Shown: positions 9,574 to 18,262 of the stretch, piece after piece
Layout: every line of letters starts with the position of its first letter
Position numbering within the stretch: the first letter of the stretch is position 1
Source: Methylobacter sp.
GTDB lineage: Bacteria; Pseudomonadota; Gammaproteobacteria; Methylococcales; Methylomonadaceae
Direction of reading: 5' to 3'
DNA: 64,000 nucleotides
NCBI RefSeq assembly: GCF_023227905.1
Contig: NZ_JALOCF010000013.1
Coordinates: 36,825-100,824 of the forward strand
The notes under the pieces: generated by a model
Databases searched by the model: none
The model's input: only the letters and a program-made list of their open reading frames with translations
What the model was told of the DNA's origin: nothing
Position numbers and translations under genes: made by a program

Positions 9574-9977
9574 TGAAGGTTATGCTGGGGCTGGGCTGCG
9601 ATCGCAATACGCCTTTAAGCACCTTGCGCGCAGCTGTGGAACAGGCACTGACCCTGATCGGATTGGATCAAACCGCCATCGCGGGCGCCGCCAGCATCGA
9701 CAAGAAAAACGACGAGGCGGCTATTTTGCAATTGGCTGCCGAGCATGATTGGCCATTGTATTTCTTTACCGCGCAGCAATTGTCACAGGTGCCGGTGCCC
9801 AACCCTTCCGAAACTGTGCGCAAATACATGGGTACGCCTGCCGTCGCAGAGGCGGCGGCGTTGCTGGCGGCAGGCGTCGATATGCGCGCACTGCTACTGG
9901 AAAAATACAAATACCGCGGCGAGGATGGTAAGAACGCCACGGTTTCAATCGCAAGCATGAAAGAGAACGATAAATGA
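9573..9977 (+). CDS. cobE: CobE/CbiG C-terminal domain protein
   Basis: A 134-residue protein equal to the C-terminal domain of CbiG, known as CobE when free-standing. It starts MKVMLGLGCDRNTPLSTLR and has the family segment FFTAQQLSQVPVPNPSETV. It begins inside the stop of the CbiG N-terminal gene (TGATG), so the two halves are made together and probably form one functional unit. It overlaps the next gene by four bases. The role of the domain is not settled; it is thought to assist in ring contraction. Confidence 0.88.
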
Positions 9978-11353
9978 AGAAAGGTAAAATTCTGTTGGTC
10001 GGCTTCGGCCCCGGCGCGCCGGAACACATGACCTACCGGGCCCGCGCCGCCATCGCCGAGGCCGATGTGGTGATCGGCTATTCCACCTACATCAAACTGG
10101 TGCAAGAGCTACTGGAAGGCAAGGAAGTTGTTCGTAAGGGCATGACCGAGGAAATCGACCGCTGCATCGAAGCTTATGATCAGGCTTTGCTAGGCAAGAC
10201 CGTAGCCTTGATTTCGTCCGGCGACATCGGCGTTTACGGCATGGCCGGACCGACTTACGAAGTGTTGTTGCAATCCGGCTGGACGCCAGACAGCGGCATC
10301 GCGGTGGAAGTGATACCCGGAGCCACCGCGCTGAACGCTTGCGCTGCGCTGGTCGGGGCACCTCTGACGCATGACTTTTGTTCGATTTCGCTGTCGGACC
10401 TGCTCACGCCCTGGCCGACCATCGTCAAGCGCCTGGAAGCGGCGGCGCGCGGTGATTTCGTTGTGGCGCTGTATAACCCCAAAAGCGGCCGACGCACCGG
10501 GCAGATCGTCGAAGCGCAACGCATCCTGCTGTTGCATCGCAGCCCGGAAACCCCGGTCGCCATCGTCAAATCCGGCTATCGTAACCGTCAGGCGATCCAA
10601 ATGACCTCGCTGGCGCAGATGGCTGATTGTGAGATCGGCATGCTGTGCACGGTACTGATCGGCAATAGCAGCACTTTCGTCCGCGAAGGTCTGATGATCA
10701 CCCCGCGCGGATATGCCAACAAATACGATAGCCTGACCGGCGAAGCGAAAAGCGGCGAACAAGCGGGTCGTTCGTTAAGCATGGGGTTGATAGGCTGGCA
10801 TGCCTGTGTGCGCAAATATTTGCGTGAAAATCCGACTGTTACGCCGCGGGAGGCGGCCGCGCATTTCGACGTGCCGCTGGGCGAAATTCTGGCCGCCATT
10901 GCCTCGGCCCAGTCCGGCGATGATGCGGGCGATAGGCAAGCTCGCTGGGTTGCCGGTCACCACGTCGATGCGGTACTGAATACTGCCAATGACTGGGGCC
11001 GGCTGCGGGCCGTGGTACGTAGCGAGGCCGGCGCGGTGGCCGAGCTGCTGTTGGAAGCCAAGGATTTCATCCGACGCGGAGACTGGCTTAACTTGACCAA
11101 TGAGTATTGCCATTTGCATGTCGACAGGCAGCACATCGTTAGCGCCTGGTTTCTAAGCCAAGGCGATAGACAGCATGGCGTCTATTGGGTGGATGGGCAC
11201 GGCGCACTGGTTTTTTCGCTGCTGCTGGTTAAGGTTGGCGAAGCATTCGATGGAACCTCGCTTAATGCTTACCGCAACGCCTGTGATCAATATGGCCAAG
11301 CCATTGTGATGGTTGAAGATATGGAAACTGAAGAGGTAGCGGGCGATGAATGA
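9974..11353 (+). CDS. cbiH: precorrin-3B C17-methyltransferase CbiH/CobJ with ChuX/HutX-like C-terminal domain
   Basis: Residues 1-245 are a typical CbiH/CobJ that methylates C-17 with ring contraction (motifs LLVGFGPGAPEHMTYRA, SSGDIGVYGMAGP, VIPGATALNACAALVGAPL). The protein is 459 residues, roughly 200 longer than usual. The extension resembles the haem-carrier family ChuX/HutX: a small helical start (NPTVTPREAAAHFDVPLGEI) like the EAIAAxYxVSxxEV region, then DAVLNTANDWGRL, WLNLTNEYCHLHVD and GVYWVDGHGALVFSLLL, which match the order and spacing of ChuX elements. One ChuX haem-ligand position keeps His (CHLHV); the other is Arg. Bacillus megaterium CbiH60 also has a C-terminal extension, but of a sulfite-reductase-like type. 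Confidence 0.88.
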   Translation: MKKGKILLVGFGPGAPEHMTYRARAAIAEADVVIGYSTYIKLVQELLEGKEVVRKGMTEEIDRCIEAYDQALLGKTVALISSGDIGVYGMAGPTYEVLLQSGWTPDSGIAVEVIPGATALNACAALVGAPLTHDFCSISLSDLLTPWPTIVKRLEAAARGDFVVALYNPKSGRRTGQIVEAQRILLLHRSPETPVAIVKSGYRNRQAIQMTSLAQMADCEIGMLCTVLIGNSSTFVREGLMITPRGYANKYDSLTGEAKSGEQAGRSLSMGLIGWHACVRKYLRENPTVTPREAAAHFDVPLGEILAAIASAQSGDDAGDRQARWVAGHHVDAVLNTANDWGRLRAVVRSEAGAVAELLLEAKDFIRRGDWLNLTNEYCHLHVDRQHIVSAWFLSQGDRQHGVYWVDGHGALVFSLLLVKVGEAFDGTSLNAYRNACDQYGQAIVMVEDMETEEVAGDE

Positions 11354-11702
11354 CAGGGTGATACCGGAAAAACCCAAAATGGGCGACTACAAACGCCATT
11401 TGCTGGTGTGCACCGGCCCGCGCTGTACGCTGGATGGCGAATCCCAAGCGTTGTTCGAAAGCTTAGGGGCTAAATTTAAGGCAGTCGGGTTGGATCAGGG
11501 CGCGTTGAGGGTCAAGCGCAGCCGAGTATCGTGTTTCGCCACCTGTAAAGCGGGACCGATAGTCTGCGTGCAACCGGACGGCGTCTGGTATTACAACGTT
11601 AACGATGCCAATCTTGATCGCATCATTCAGCAACACTTGATCGGCGGCGAGCCGGTAGCCGAGCTGGTTTTCCATCAAGGGCCTGGTTGCAGTGAAGGCT
11701 GA
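11346..11702 (+). CDS. thioredoxin-like 2Fe-2S ferredoxin
   Basis: A 118-residue protein of the thioredoxin-fold 2Fe-2S ferredoxin type. The four cluster cysteines are visible as CTGPRC (22, 27) and SCFATC (about 62, 66) followed by KAGP. It overlaps the end of cbiH by eight bases and is the last gene of the B12 operon. A related small Fe-S protein (CbiW) ends the B12 operon of Bacillus megaterium; a redox role in corrin synthesis is likely but its exact step is unknown. No clear terminator follows, although AAGCCAGC/GCTGG at 11737-11754 could form a weak hairpin. Confidence 0.85.
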   Translation: MNDRVIPEKPKMGDYKRHLLVCTGPRCTLDGESQALFESLGAKFKAVGLDQGALRVKRSRVSCFATCKAGPIVCVQPDGVWYYNVNDANLDRIIQQHLIGGEPVAELVFHQGPGCSEG

Positions 11703-12036
11703 TACCGTAGATTGTCGGCCATAATGTATTATTACAAGCCAGCTTATTCGCTGGTTTGCAGCTAGCCAATGTGCCGCCCTATTGTCTTCGCCGAAGCTTG
11801 AGCTTTTGCTCATCGCCGTGGCTCGTGATTGAGCGTTTGCTTTTTGTATCAGCAGAACCTCGATTGTTTGCGTGATATGAGCGCCCAGCTGGCGTTCTTT
11901 CCGCGATTGGCGTAATTTGAATGGCGGCTTTTGAAAAATCTGACCGGCTGGTTTTGGCCGAACTGAGACCGTCAGTGTCAGTTTCAATCCAAACAAATGT
12001 TTTGAAACTGTCAGATCAAGTTCACAGTTTTACACC
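11703..12036. other. intergenic region between convergent genes
   Basis: No convincing gene. The notable element is an inverted repeat CAGTTTCAA (11979-11987) / TTGAAACTG (12002-12010) with a 14-base loop, between the ends of two convergent units. It could act as a bidirectional terminator, though it lacks a clear T run. Confidence 0.4.
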
Positions 12037-12423
12037 TTAGTCAACAAACATGGATTGAGCATTGTCTTCCGATAACCAGGCTTTCGCCTCGGCAAGTTGA
12101 TTTTTTGGAAAAAATTCGATGGCCGTTTTACGCATTTGTTTACCCATAAACATGAAGACGTCCTCTTTCCATTTCTCGTCACCGACAAATGCGACCTTCG
12201 AAATTTGGTTGCCGTCCTCCGTTAAAAAAAAGGAATTCTCCCAGCCGGGTTCCTTGCTCCAACCTTGAAAATCCTCTAGTTCAATTAAACCCCGAAACTG
12301 ACCGAACCGTTCCAAACTCAACTTAGCCATAGATTGAAGCTTCTGAAATTCACCGACAGTCAGTTTGTCGCTGAGCCTGATCCAGTTCTCGCTATCAAGA
12401 GATTTGATGAGTCGAAAGGTCAT
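12037..12423 (-). CDS. SpoIIAA/STAS-like protein
   Basis: A 128-residue protein of the SpoIIAA-like (STAS/SEC14-like) family: an alpha/beta fold with RFGQFRGLIELEDFQGW in the first half and KVAFVGDEKWKEDVFMFM before a C-terminal segment IEFFPKNQLAEAKAWL, all typical of the family. Such proteins are often found beside universal stress and membrane-stress genes; their function is largely unknown. It lies 109 bases downstream of the receiver gene and may be co-transcribed with it. The start is the first ATG, in front of a strand-like MTFRLIKSL. Confidence 0.8.
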   Translation of the reverse strand: MTFRLIKSLDSENWIRLSDKLTVGEFQKLQSMAKLSLERFGQFRGLIELEDFQGWSKEPGWENSFFLTEDGNQISKVAFVGDEKWKEDVFMFMGKQMRKTAIEFFPKNQLAEAKAWLSEDNAQSMFVD

Positions 12424-12532
12424 ATTAGATCCTAATTTTATTTGGTAATGATTTTGCTGCTGCCGGAGGTGTCCTTACCATTGCAAGACTTCGTCATAAT
12501 CCGACTGATGGTCAATTGAGCCGGCAGTGGGT

Positions 12533-12910
12533 TTACGCTCTACGACCGAGAACCTCATCGATAGCGTCTAGCAGTACCTGACCATCAACCGGCTTACGCA
12601 AAAATGCTGCAATGCCCTGATTCATAGCGCGTTCGTATACTTCCTCGCTATCGTCACCGGTGATGATAATAACCGGCATCCTCCTGCCCAACCGAGCCAG
12701 GTTATCCAGAATCGAAAAACCGTTAATAGGCATCATGTTCAGGTCGAGCACGAGACAATCCGGCTGGCCGATTTCCAGAAAACTCAAGAAATCGGCGCCG
12801 TTAAGGAATGTTTTCGCGGTGAGCCCGGCTGAACGCAATAATCGCTCAAGACCCTTGCAAATGGACTCTTCGTCGTCAACAACGGCAATAAGTGTCTGAT
12901 CACTATTCAT
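12533..12910 (-). CDS. stand-alone receiver-domain response regulator
   Basis: A 125-residue CheY/FixJ-N-like protein consisting only of a receiver: acidic pair DD at 12-13, phospho-acceptor Asp56 (CLVLDLNM), Thr in ITGDD and Lys in LRKPV. It has no output domain, so it must act through a partner. The loop after Asp56 reads NMMPING, with one more residue than the usual NMPGMNG. I chose the ATG at 12910 because the receiver begins there; no ribosome site precedes it. A DosR-like box (12949-12964) and a TACAGT -10 (12925-12920) would start transcription near 12913, giving an almost leaderless mRNA. Confidence 0.88.
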   Translation of the reverse strand: MNSDQTLIAVVDDEESICKGLERLLRSAGLTAKTFLNGADFLSFLEIGQPDCLVLDLNMMPINGFSILDNLARLGRRMPVIIITGDDSEEVYERAMNQGIAAFLRKPVDGQVLLDAIDEVLGRRA

Positions 12911-12948
12911 GGTGAGGTCACTGTAACGAGTTCGGTTTATTGTCGCTA

Positions 12949-12964
12949 TTGGACTTAGGTCTAA
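12949..12964 (-). promoter_or_regulatory. DosR-like box upstream of the receiver gene
   Basis: TTGGACTTAGGTCTAA, part of a longer imperfect palindrome (12946-12967). On the minus strand, TACAGT at 12925-12920 begins 23 bases after the box, the spacing shared by the other copies. It points at the receiver gene, whose ATG is 39 bases from the box. Confidence 0.7.
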
Positions 12965-13023
12965 TAGTGATGAATATTTGATGCAGCGGTTCAAACCTAG
13001 GACTCGATCTGGCGACTTCAAGA

Positions 13024-14427
13024 TTAAGCAAATTTCTTCTTCAACCGCCAAAAAGCAACAACGGAAACCAGCGCCATTGCGCACGTAGAAACAATCAGTA
13101 TCAAACCCAAAACCAAGGTTTGCCTGAACGTATAGTCCACCAATTCCTTGCCGCCGGCCTGGGTTTGACGTATCGCCGCGTCCAGCCGGGCTGATAGTAA
13201 GTCAAGCTTCGCGGAAGCCAGAGTCTGGTCGAAAGCTTGCAGCAATTTCACCAAGTCTTGCGCAGCGGTGTTGATCTGCGCTGCGGCGGCCGTGTAGTCG
13301 TTGATACGGAAAGGCTCGGCGTTCGGGTCCGATGGACGGGCTTGGAGTTGCCGCACTACATCTTGAAAGGTTTTTAGGGTGGCGGTGGACGCATTGGACA
13401 TCTGCGTACCTGCGTCCAGTGCTTTCTCTGTCTGTGCGGCGAGGCTGGTGAGTCCCGGCTGTTGAGCTTCCAGGGCTTGGACGATCTGTTGACGCTCGTC
13501 GCTGATGAATCCGGGCAGACTCTCCGTCGTCTGGCTGAACCGGTCTGCCGATTCGGACAGTTGGGAGGTGTTGGCCAGCAGCGTTTCCATCTGAGGCATT
13601 TCCACTGTTTGTATGATCAGCAACTCGGTTTCCCAGCGAATCAAGGTCGGCATATGCCGGGTCAGGAACAAGCCGCGTTCCGCGAACAGCCGGGTATTGG
13701 CCAGTTCGCGAGTGGCGGGGTCAAGTCCCATCAATGGATCGATGGAGAGCAGATTGAAAACACTGCTGGTTATCCCTGGGCGGGAACTGCGGTTACTCTG
13801 CGCGACTTCGTACGCGAAGCTCAGCGCTCCGGTATCACTGGGCGACCGCACCGTCGGATGTTGTTCATGCCACGTTTTGATGGCGGCGCGCAGTTCCGAG
13901 AGCTGTTCTTCTTTTAGCGTCGTCGCGGCGATCCGCCAAATCTCCTTCTCTACCTGTTGCGAAGCGAGCAAATAAGGTTTGGCTGATTCGCCGTAGAGCT
14001 TGGGTATCCAATAATCCTCGACATTCATCCGATTCAAGCTGGCGAGGATGGCCATATCGATGAGATTGGCATACGTGTTGGCCCCGGTGGCGATGGCCAA
14101 TATATCGTTGGTCGTATTGATGCGGCGCATCAGCAGGGTACGCCTTCGAGTGACCTTTTCATCTTCCCGCTGCAACTTGCCGATGGCGAGATTGAGCGAT
14201 TCGATAGAATTGTCAGCAAACCGGAGCAACTGGGATTGCAGTTCGACGGGATCGGGCTCGTCTTCCTGGTTGAGCGACAATAGGGAGCGGATACCCTTTT
14301 CAGGCAACTCCAGAGTACCTTTGAGCAAATTGCAACCGCTCGCACCTAAGCCCAATGCGAGTAGCAGAACGACTTTTGACACCCATCTATGGGCACCCGG
14401 ACAGGAAGGCTGATGCACTGCTCGCAT
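13024..14427 (-). CDS. lipoprotein with C-terminal membrane anchor, unknown function
   Basis: A 467-residue protein I cannot assign to a named family. It has a signal peptide ending in the lipobox LGASGC (near residue 32), a long mostly helical body rich in Gln, Ala and Leu with coiled-coil-like stretches (for example SIESLNLAIGKLQREDEKV and a region around 270-420), and a single C-terminal membrane helix (about 440-460) followed by LKKKFA. This layout suggests an envelope-spanning or periplasmic scaffold. It follows another lipoprotein gene at 57 bases and lies in a long minus-strand gene train. AAGGAG lies about 11 bases before the ATG. Confidence 0.72.
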   Translation of the reverse strand: MRAVHQPSCPGAHRWVSKVVLLLALGLGASGCNLLKGTLELPEKGIRSLLSLNQEDEPDPVELQSQLLRFADNSIESLNLAIGKLQREDEKVTRRRTLLMRRINTTNDILAIATGANTYANLIDMAILASLNRMNVEDYWIPKLYGESAKPYLLASQQVEKEIWRIAATTLKEEQLSELRAAIKTWHEQHPTVRSPSDTGALSFAYEVAQSNRSSRPGITSSVFNLLSIDPLMGLDPATRELANTRLFAERGLFLTRHMPTLIRWETELLIIQTVEMPQMETLLANTSQLSESADRFSQTTESLPGFISDERQQIVQALEAQQPGLTSLAAQTEKALDAGTQMSNASTATLKTFQDVVRQLQARPSDPNAEPFRINDYTAAAAQINTAAQDLVKLLQAFDQTLASAKLDLLSARLDAAIRQTQAGGKELVDYTFRQTLVLGLILIVSTCAMALVSVVAFWRLKKKFA

Positions 14428-14484
14428 GAAGGTATCGGCTCCTTAGGACATTTCTGATTATCGACAGCACCGTTGGATTATTAC

Positions 14485-15618
14485 TCAATTCCCCTGAATC
14501 GTAACAACCGGCTGTTGAACTTTCTCCCCTGTCTCCGCCAGCGTCATGATGATCATCAGGAACGTAAAGATACCCTTTGACCTGTAGTCGCGGTCGTCAA
14601 TCCAATACCAATAATCTCGATAGTTGATCGCAGCAAAAGTATCTTCCGGCTTCGACTTTTCCGCATGAATCCTGACCAAAGGCGGCAGTGACTGGGTTTC
14701 TGCCGTCTCTGTAATCTGCGGATAAGTACGACTTTCCGCAATGTGTTCGGGGGGGACTTCGACATTCGAACCCAGTAGATTCAAAATTTGGAATCCGGAA
14801 CGCGTCTGCATCGCGATCGTGTCATCTTTTCCAGACACCGTGCCGCTTATGATCTTGAACTCTTGCAGATCGGATCGTAAGCCCAACAGTTTCCTGACCA
14901 GCACCCTATCGGCCTCAATTTCAGGTGGAAGATTCTTCTGACTGATGACCATGACCGTCCCCTCCTGCTTCGATTCCTTGGATATTTCCACCCTCAACCC
15001 GAGCGCACCCGAGCCCTGGAGACGCTGCAGGGCCGCCAACAACCTGACGAAATCGGGATCCGCCGCATGGCCTCGCGCTCCGCCTTTGCGATTCGAGATG
15101 CCGTTAATAGATTGCGCGCCAAGCTGTAAAAGCATATCTATGGGCCAGCCTTCTTGAGAAAGCCTTAATAAGTTCGGAGGCGGAACCGGCGTGATCATGA
15201 CCTGAAGAAAATGCGCGCCCGTTAGCGGCGTGTAGGTGATGGTCGGGCGATCGGTGTAGGTTGCCGCGGACCCCAGGTTCAAGATATCGCCCACCGCACT
15301 GGCGCCATTCAGCGATGCCCCCACCGTCACGGCCCCCTGCAATTGGTAACCGCTGATGATTTGTCCCACATCCAGAAACACCGGTGTATCGGCGTAGCGC
15401 ATCTTGACGATATTGAGCAGGGTTTGCTGTTTCCAGGAACTCGAGAGCACATTGATATAATCGAAGCGATCGCGATCCACGCTCGGCGGACCAAAACTCG
15501 TGCATCCCGGCAGATTGAGCGCGATGCTCGCCAACAGGAGTAAGCGGCCTAATGCGCTCCAAGCCAGGCTAGTATCCCGGTGCTTTAGACGTTTTAAAAG
15601 ACTGTCAAACCAAGCCAT
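14485..15618 (-). CDS. lipoprotein of unknown function
   Basis: A 377-residue predicted lipoprotein: N-terminal basic stretch, hydrophobic core and lipobox LNLPGC near residue 38. The mature part contains NIVKMRYADTPVFLDVGQII early on and a C-terminal DYWYWIDDRDYRSKGIFTFLMIIMTL segment split over two strands. Conserved hypothetical proteins with the KMRYxDxPxFLDV motif are known in many Proteobacteria, without a function that I can name. I prefer the ATG at 15618, with GGAG nine bases upstream, over a TTG five codons earlier. It sits between the membrane protein at 15690 and the lipoprotein at 13024. Confidence 0.74.
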   Translation of the reverse strand: MAWFDSLLKRLKHRDTSLAWSALGRLLLLASIALNLPGCTSFGPPSVDRDRFDYINVLSSSWKQQTLLNIVKMRYADTPVFLDVGQIISGYQLQGAVTVGASLNGASAVGDILNLGSAATYTDRPTITYTPLTGAHFLQVMITPVPPPNLLRLSQEGWPIDMLLQLGAQSINGISNRKGGARGHAADPDFVRLLAALQRLQGSGALGLRVEISKESKQEGTVMVISQKNLPPEIEADRVLVRKLLGLRSDLQEFKIISGTVSGKDDTIAMQTRSGFQILNLLGSNVEVPPEHIAESRTYPQITETAETQSLPPLVRIHAEKSKPEDTFAAINYRDYWYWIDDRDYRSKGIFTFLMIIMTLAETGEKVQQPVVTIQGN

Positions 15619-15689
15619 GTTATTACTCTCCAACTTCCAAGTTGCCGATTCTGTTCTTTATGCTTAAAGAGCAATATTCATTGCCCGGA

Positions 15690-16880
15690 TCACAACAAAA
15701 TTCCCACCAAACGTTTAATCAGGTCTTCCAGGGAAATCATCGTCAAGGTCAATGGCAGCAACGGCACCAGTACTGCGACAACGGTTTGAAGCACAGCGGT
15801 TTTACCGAATGGAAACGGTCGCATTGTCTGTACTACCTCAAAGCTGCCTGCCATATCGTTCAAGGATTGAATATCGCCGCTGCCGACCAGGGGTTCATCC
15901 GGCGATGCTCCGCCGCGCAGCCATTTTTCGTCAAACTCACGAACATAGCGGTTTGCCAGCGCTCCGTACTCAAGCAATCCCTGCCGTCTCGCTTGCGCCA
16001 GACGGGGGGAGAACACGCACAAAGGGCCGAGCACGAGTAAGCAGAAAAAAACCACGACGGCTGCGATCTCCGGTTTAAAGTCCAATAGCGCTTTGCCATC
16101 ATAGAAAATATGGTTGGCAATCAGGCCTGCCAGCAAAACGCCTTGAGACAGCAGTAAAGGCATAAACGCCGCCGCGCTTCCCCCAAGAAAACCCAGTCCT
16201 GCAGCGCGATCAGGATGCGTCGGCACGAGATGCAGATCCAGTCGGGAAACCTGCCACAGAAACCGCGCCCAGATGAAAATGCGAATAACCCAGCGATACG
16301 CAAGGAATTGATAAATAGGAATGCTGGCAAAGGCATACCAATACCCTGCCGGTGAATATGTCCGATGCCCATCCACGATGGTCGCATACCAGGTGTCCGA
16401 TGCCAGCACCAGTTGACTCGACCAGAGATAATTCATAACCGTGAATACCAGGATAATCAGCAATACCTCGATCACTACCGAATTGCGCAAACGCATCGCA
16501 GAGTCGATCAGGGCTTCGAATTCCGGGAGGGATCGCTCCGGAACTATCCCGCGCTCGATAAATTGCCGGACAATCACCCTAATCCGCTGATGGACCACGA
16601 GCTCCGCGACCAACAGCAATGGCAAGGCCAGCAGAAAACGAACGTGTACATCCACGTCATAAATAAAAGGGACTTTAATAGCGCCGCCAAACGCTTCACC
16701 GGTCAATACCGAAAGCATCAGCAACGGCAACCAGGTTAGCAAGGAAAAGAAAATCATGCGGCGCTTGAGCAAACCCAGCGTATCCGTGGTTAGCCTCGCG
16801 CGGATAAAGAGCTGAAACAGCGGGCCACCCAATACCAGCGAAAAATCATCGGACTTTTTTTTATCGGCTGAATAATTCAT
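15690..16880 (-). CDS. polytopic membrane protein, paralogue of the 27181 gene
   Basis: A 396-residue integral membrane protein with about seven hydrophobic segments. It shares its whole layout with the product of 27181-28359: LLKRRMIFFSLLTWLPL, VHVRFLLALPLLLVAELVVH, VPTHPDRAAGLGFLG and PFGKTAVLQTVVAVLVPLLP have close counterparts there. No named domain is recognised. The conserved HxDRAxGLGFL loop between helices may be functional. It lies in a train with lipoprotein genes (gaps of 56-68 bases). Its ribosome site is weak. A role in the envelope is all that can be inferred. Confidence 0.78.
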   Translation of the reverse strand: MNYSADKKKSDDFSLVLGGPLFQLFIRARLTTDTLGLLKRRMIFFSLLTWLPLLMLSVLTGEAFGGAIKVPFIYDVDVHVRFLLALPLLLVAELVVHQRIRVIVRQFIERGIVPERSLPEFEALIDSAMRLRNSVVIEVLLIILVFTVMNYLWSSQLVLASDTWYATIVDGHRTYSPAGYWYAFASIPIYQFLAYRWVIRIFIWARFLWQVSRLDLHLVPTHPDRAAGLGFLGGSAAAFMPLLLSQGVLLAGLIANHIFYDGKALLDFKPEIAAVVVFFCLLVLGPLCVFSPRLAQARRQGLLEYGALANRYVREFDEKWLRGGASPDEPLVGSGDIQSLNDMAGSFEVVQTMRPFPFGKTAVLQTVVAVLVPLLPLTLTMISLEDLIKRLVGILL

Positions 16881-16948
16881 CGGATTATCAAGGTTAAAAA
16901 GTCGTGATCATTCGGAAAACAGTGATCTGTAATTCCGGCTTAAGGTTC

Positions 16949-17431
16949 TTATTGGACGCTGTACCCCTTCCCCATCAAGCATGAACTAAAAGCTTGATCA
17001 AAGGCTTGAGACGAAGTATCGCTCTGTTGAGAACTCTGGCGGCGTTGCTGCCTTTGTTTGACCCCGCCGACAACAGCTCCGGCAGCTGCGGTAGATCCGG
17101 CTTCGTTTTGACGATGTTGTTGTTTAACATCGTCGTTAATATTGTCGTAGGCGCCGTGTTGCTGCCCTTGCACCTCAGCCTTGGCCGCACCCGCCATGGC
17201 GCCCGCTGCCGCGCCACGTGCCCGTCCACCGCTTGGCGGCGCGGCGGACTGGGTTTGTGCACCGGCGGACTGTTGTGCGATAGAAGTGCAATCTGCCTGA
17301 TCCCTTTGAATCTGTTCCGGCGTTTGCCCCTTCATCGGCGTTATCGTGAGCGCCGAAACACCTGATGAAAATGCGGCTGCGAATATCAGCAGGCTTGAGC
17401 CCATTGTGAATGATAAATATCTGTGTTTCAT
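16949..17431 (-). CDS. secreted glycine-zipper-like protein
   Basis: A 160-residue exported protein: signal peptide to about residue 27 (FSSGVSALT), then a QTPEQIQRDQADC segment, an Ala/Gly-rich stretch (GGRARGAAAGAMAGAAKAE), a Gln-rich middle and a C-terminal FSSCLMGKGYSVQ. The pattern of Cys in an N-terminal helix plus Cys in SCLMGKGY is typical of glycine-zipper (YMGG-like) envelope proteins. A good ribosome site (GGGGAATAATC before ATG) is present. It lies downstream of the DUF2092 and Gly-rich protein genes and is probably in their operon. Confidence 0.75.
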   Translation of the reverse strand: MKHRYLSFTMGSSLLIFAAAFSSGVSALTITPMKGQTPEQIQRDQADCTSIAQQSAGAQTQSAAPPSGGRARGAAAGAMAGAAKAEVQGQQHGAYDNINDDVKQQHRQNEAGSTAAAGAVVGGVKQRQQRRQSSQQSDTSSQAFDQAFSSCLMGKGYSVQ

Positions 17432-17482
17432 GATTATTCCCCTACCCTAAAAGATTTAGTTATGGCTTAAGTCACTTCTTGG

Positions 17483-18262
17483 CTAATATCCTGGCGGCGC
17501 AGCTACCGGCGTATAAACAACGCCTGTACTACCGTATGCCTCGGTATACCAGGTAGACCCGCACTGATAATAATTCACGCCACTGACAACAGCTGTGTTG
17601 GGACTGCATGGCAGACTCGCAGCCCCAGTGGGCGGCGCGCTGTAAACGACTGTCGTAGATGGTGCTGTCGTTGTCGTTGTTTCTGATGATTCGCCGGCAG
17701 CATAACCGCCGATCGCACCCAGCGCGGCTGCTCCGACCGCTACGGCAGCGACTTCGCCATCATCCCAGTTGTCATCATCATAGTGATAATTGGACGGGTA
17801 TGCTCCTTGCTGGTATTGCTGCGCGGTTTGTTGTCTCGTTTGCGCCCGATCCGTCGATCCTTGCTGGCGCGTGCTAGTCCGTGCTGTACTCCCTTCCTGG
17901 CGCTCCTCGACGTTTTGACTCGAGTATTGCTGCCGTTGGGTCTGATTCGCCGTCGAAGTCGACTGACGGCTCTGCTGGGTCGCCGCCCGGTTCGTCGAAG
18001 CGGTCTGCGCGGCCTGCGACCGGCTGGAAGCGCTGGATGCGGATGCCGCCGAACTTCCGGATCGTCCCGCGCCGGATGAAAAACTGCCGCTTGCGGCGGC
18101 GCCACTCCGTGAAAATCCGCCACCTCCACCAGCGGCCCTTCCCCCTCCGCCACCACCCCCACCGCCGCCACGGCCACGGGCGACGGCATCATCCATGGAG
18201 CCTGCGAGTAAAACGATTGCGGCCGTAATAGCCATCACTACAAAGTAAGGTTTGGTATTCAT
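17483..18262 (-). CDS. secreted low-complexity Gly/Ser/Gln-rich protein
   Basis: A 259-residue exported protein. After a signal peptide (cut near AVARG) come a run of glycines, a Ser/Ala/Gln-rich stretch to about residue 150, a short acidic patch (YHYDDDNWDDGE), a small hydrophobic Ala/Gly helix (VAVGAAALGAIGGYAAG) and a C-terminal part with two cysteines (LPCSPNTAVV, YYQCGSTWY). The PCSPNTxVxxGVxYYxCGxxWY ending is a recognisable conserved module of DUF2092-linked proteins. The start overlaps the stop of the DUF2092 gene by four bases, so the two are coupled. GGAGGA precedes the ATG. Confidence 0.78.
   Translation of the reverse strand: MNTKPYFVVMAITAAIVLLAGSMDDAVARGRGGGGGGGGGGRAAGGGGGFSRSGAAASGSFSSGAGRSGSSAASASSASSRSQAAQTASTNRAATQQSRQSTSTANQTQRQQYSSQNVEERQEGSTARTSTRQQGSTDRAQTRQQTAQQYQQGAYPSNYHYDDDNWDDGEVAAVAVGAAALGAIGGYAAGESSETTTTTAPSTTVVYSAPPTGAASLPCSPNTAVVSGVNYYQCGSTWYTEAYGSTGVVYTPVAAPPGY

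Noticed and set aside
11463..11996. A 177-codon minus-strand frame across the end of the B12 operon
   Set aside because: Half of it is antisense to the 2Fe-2S gene, and the rest shows no known domain or start signal.
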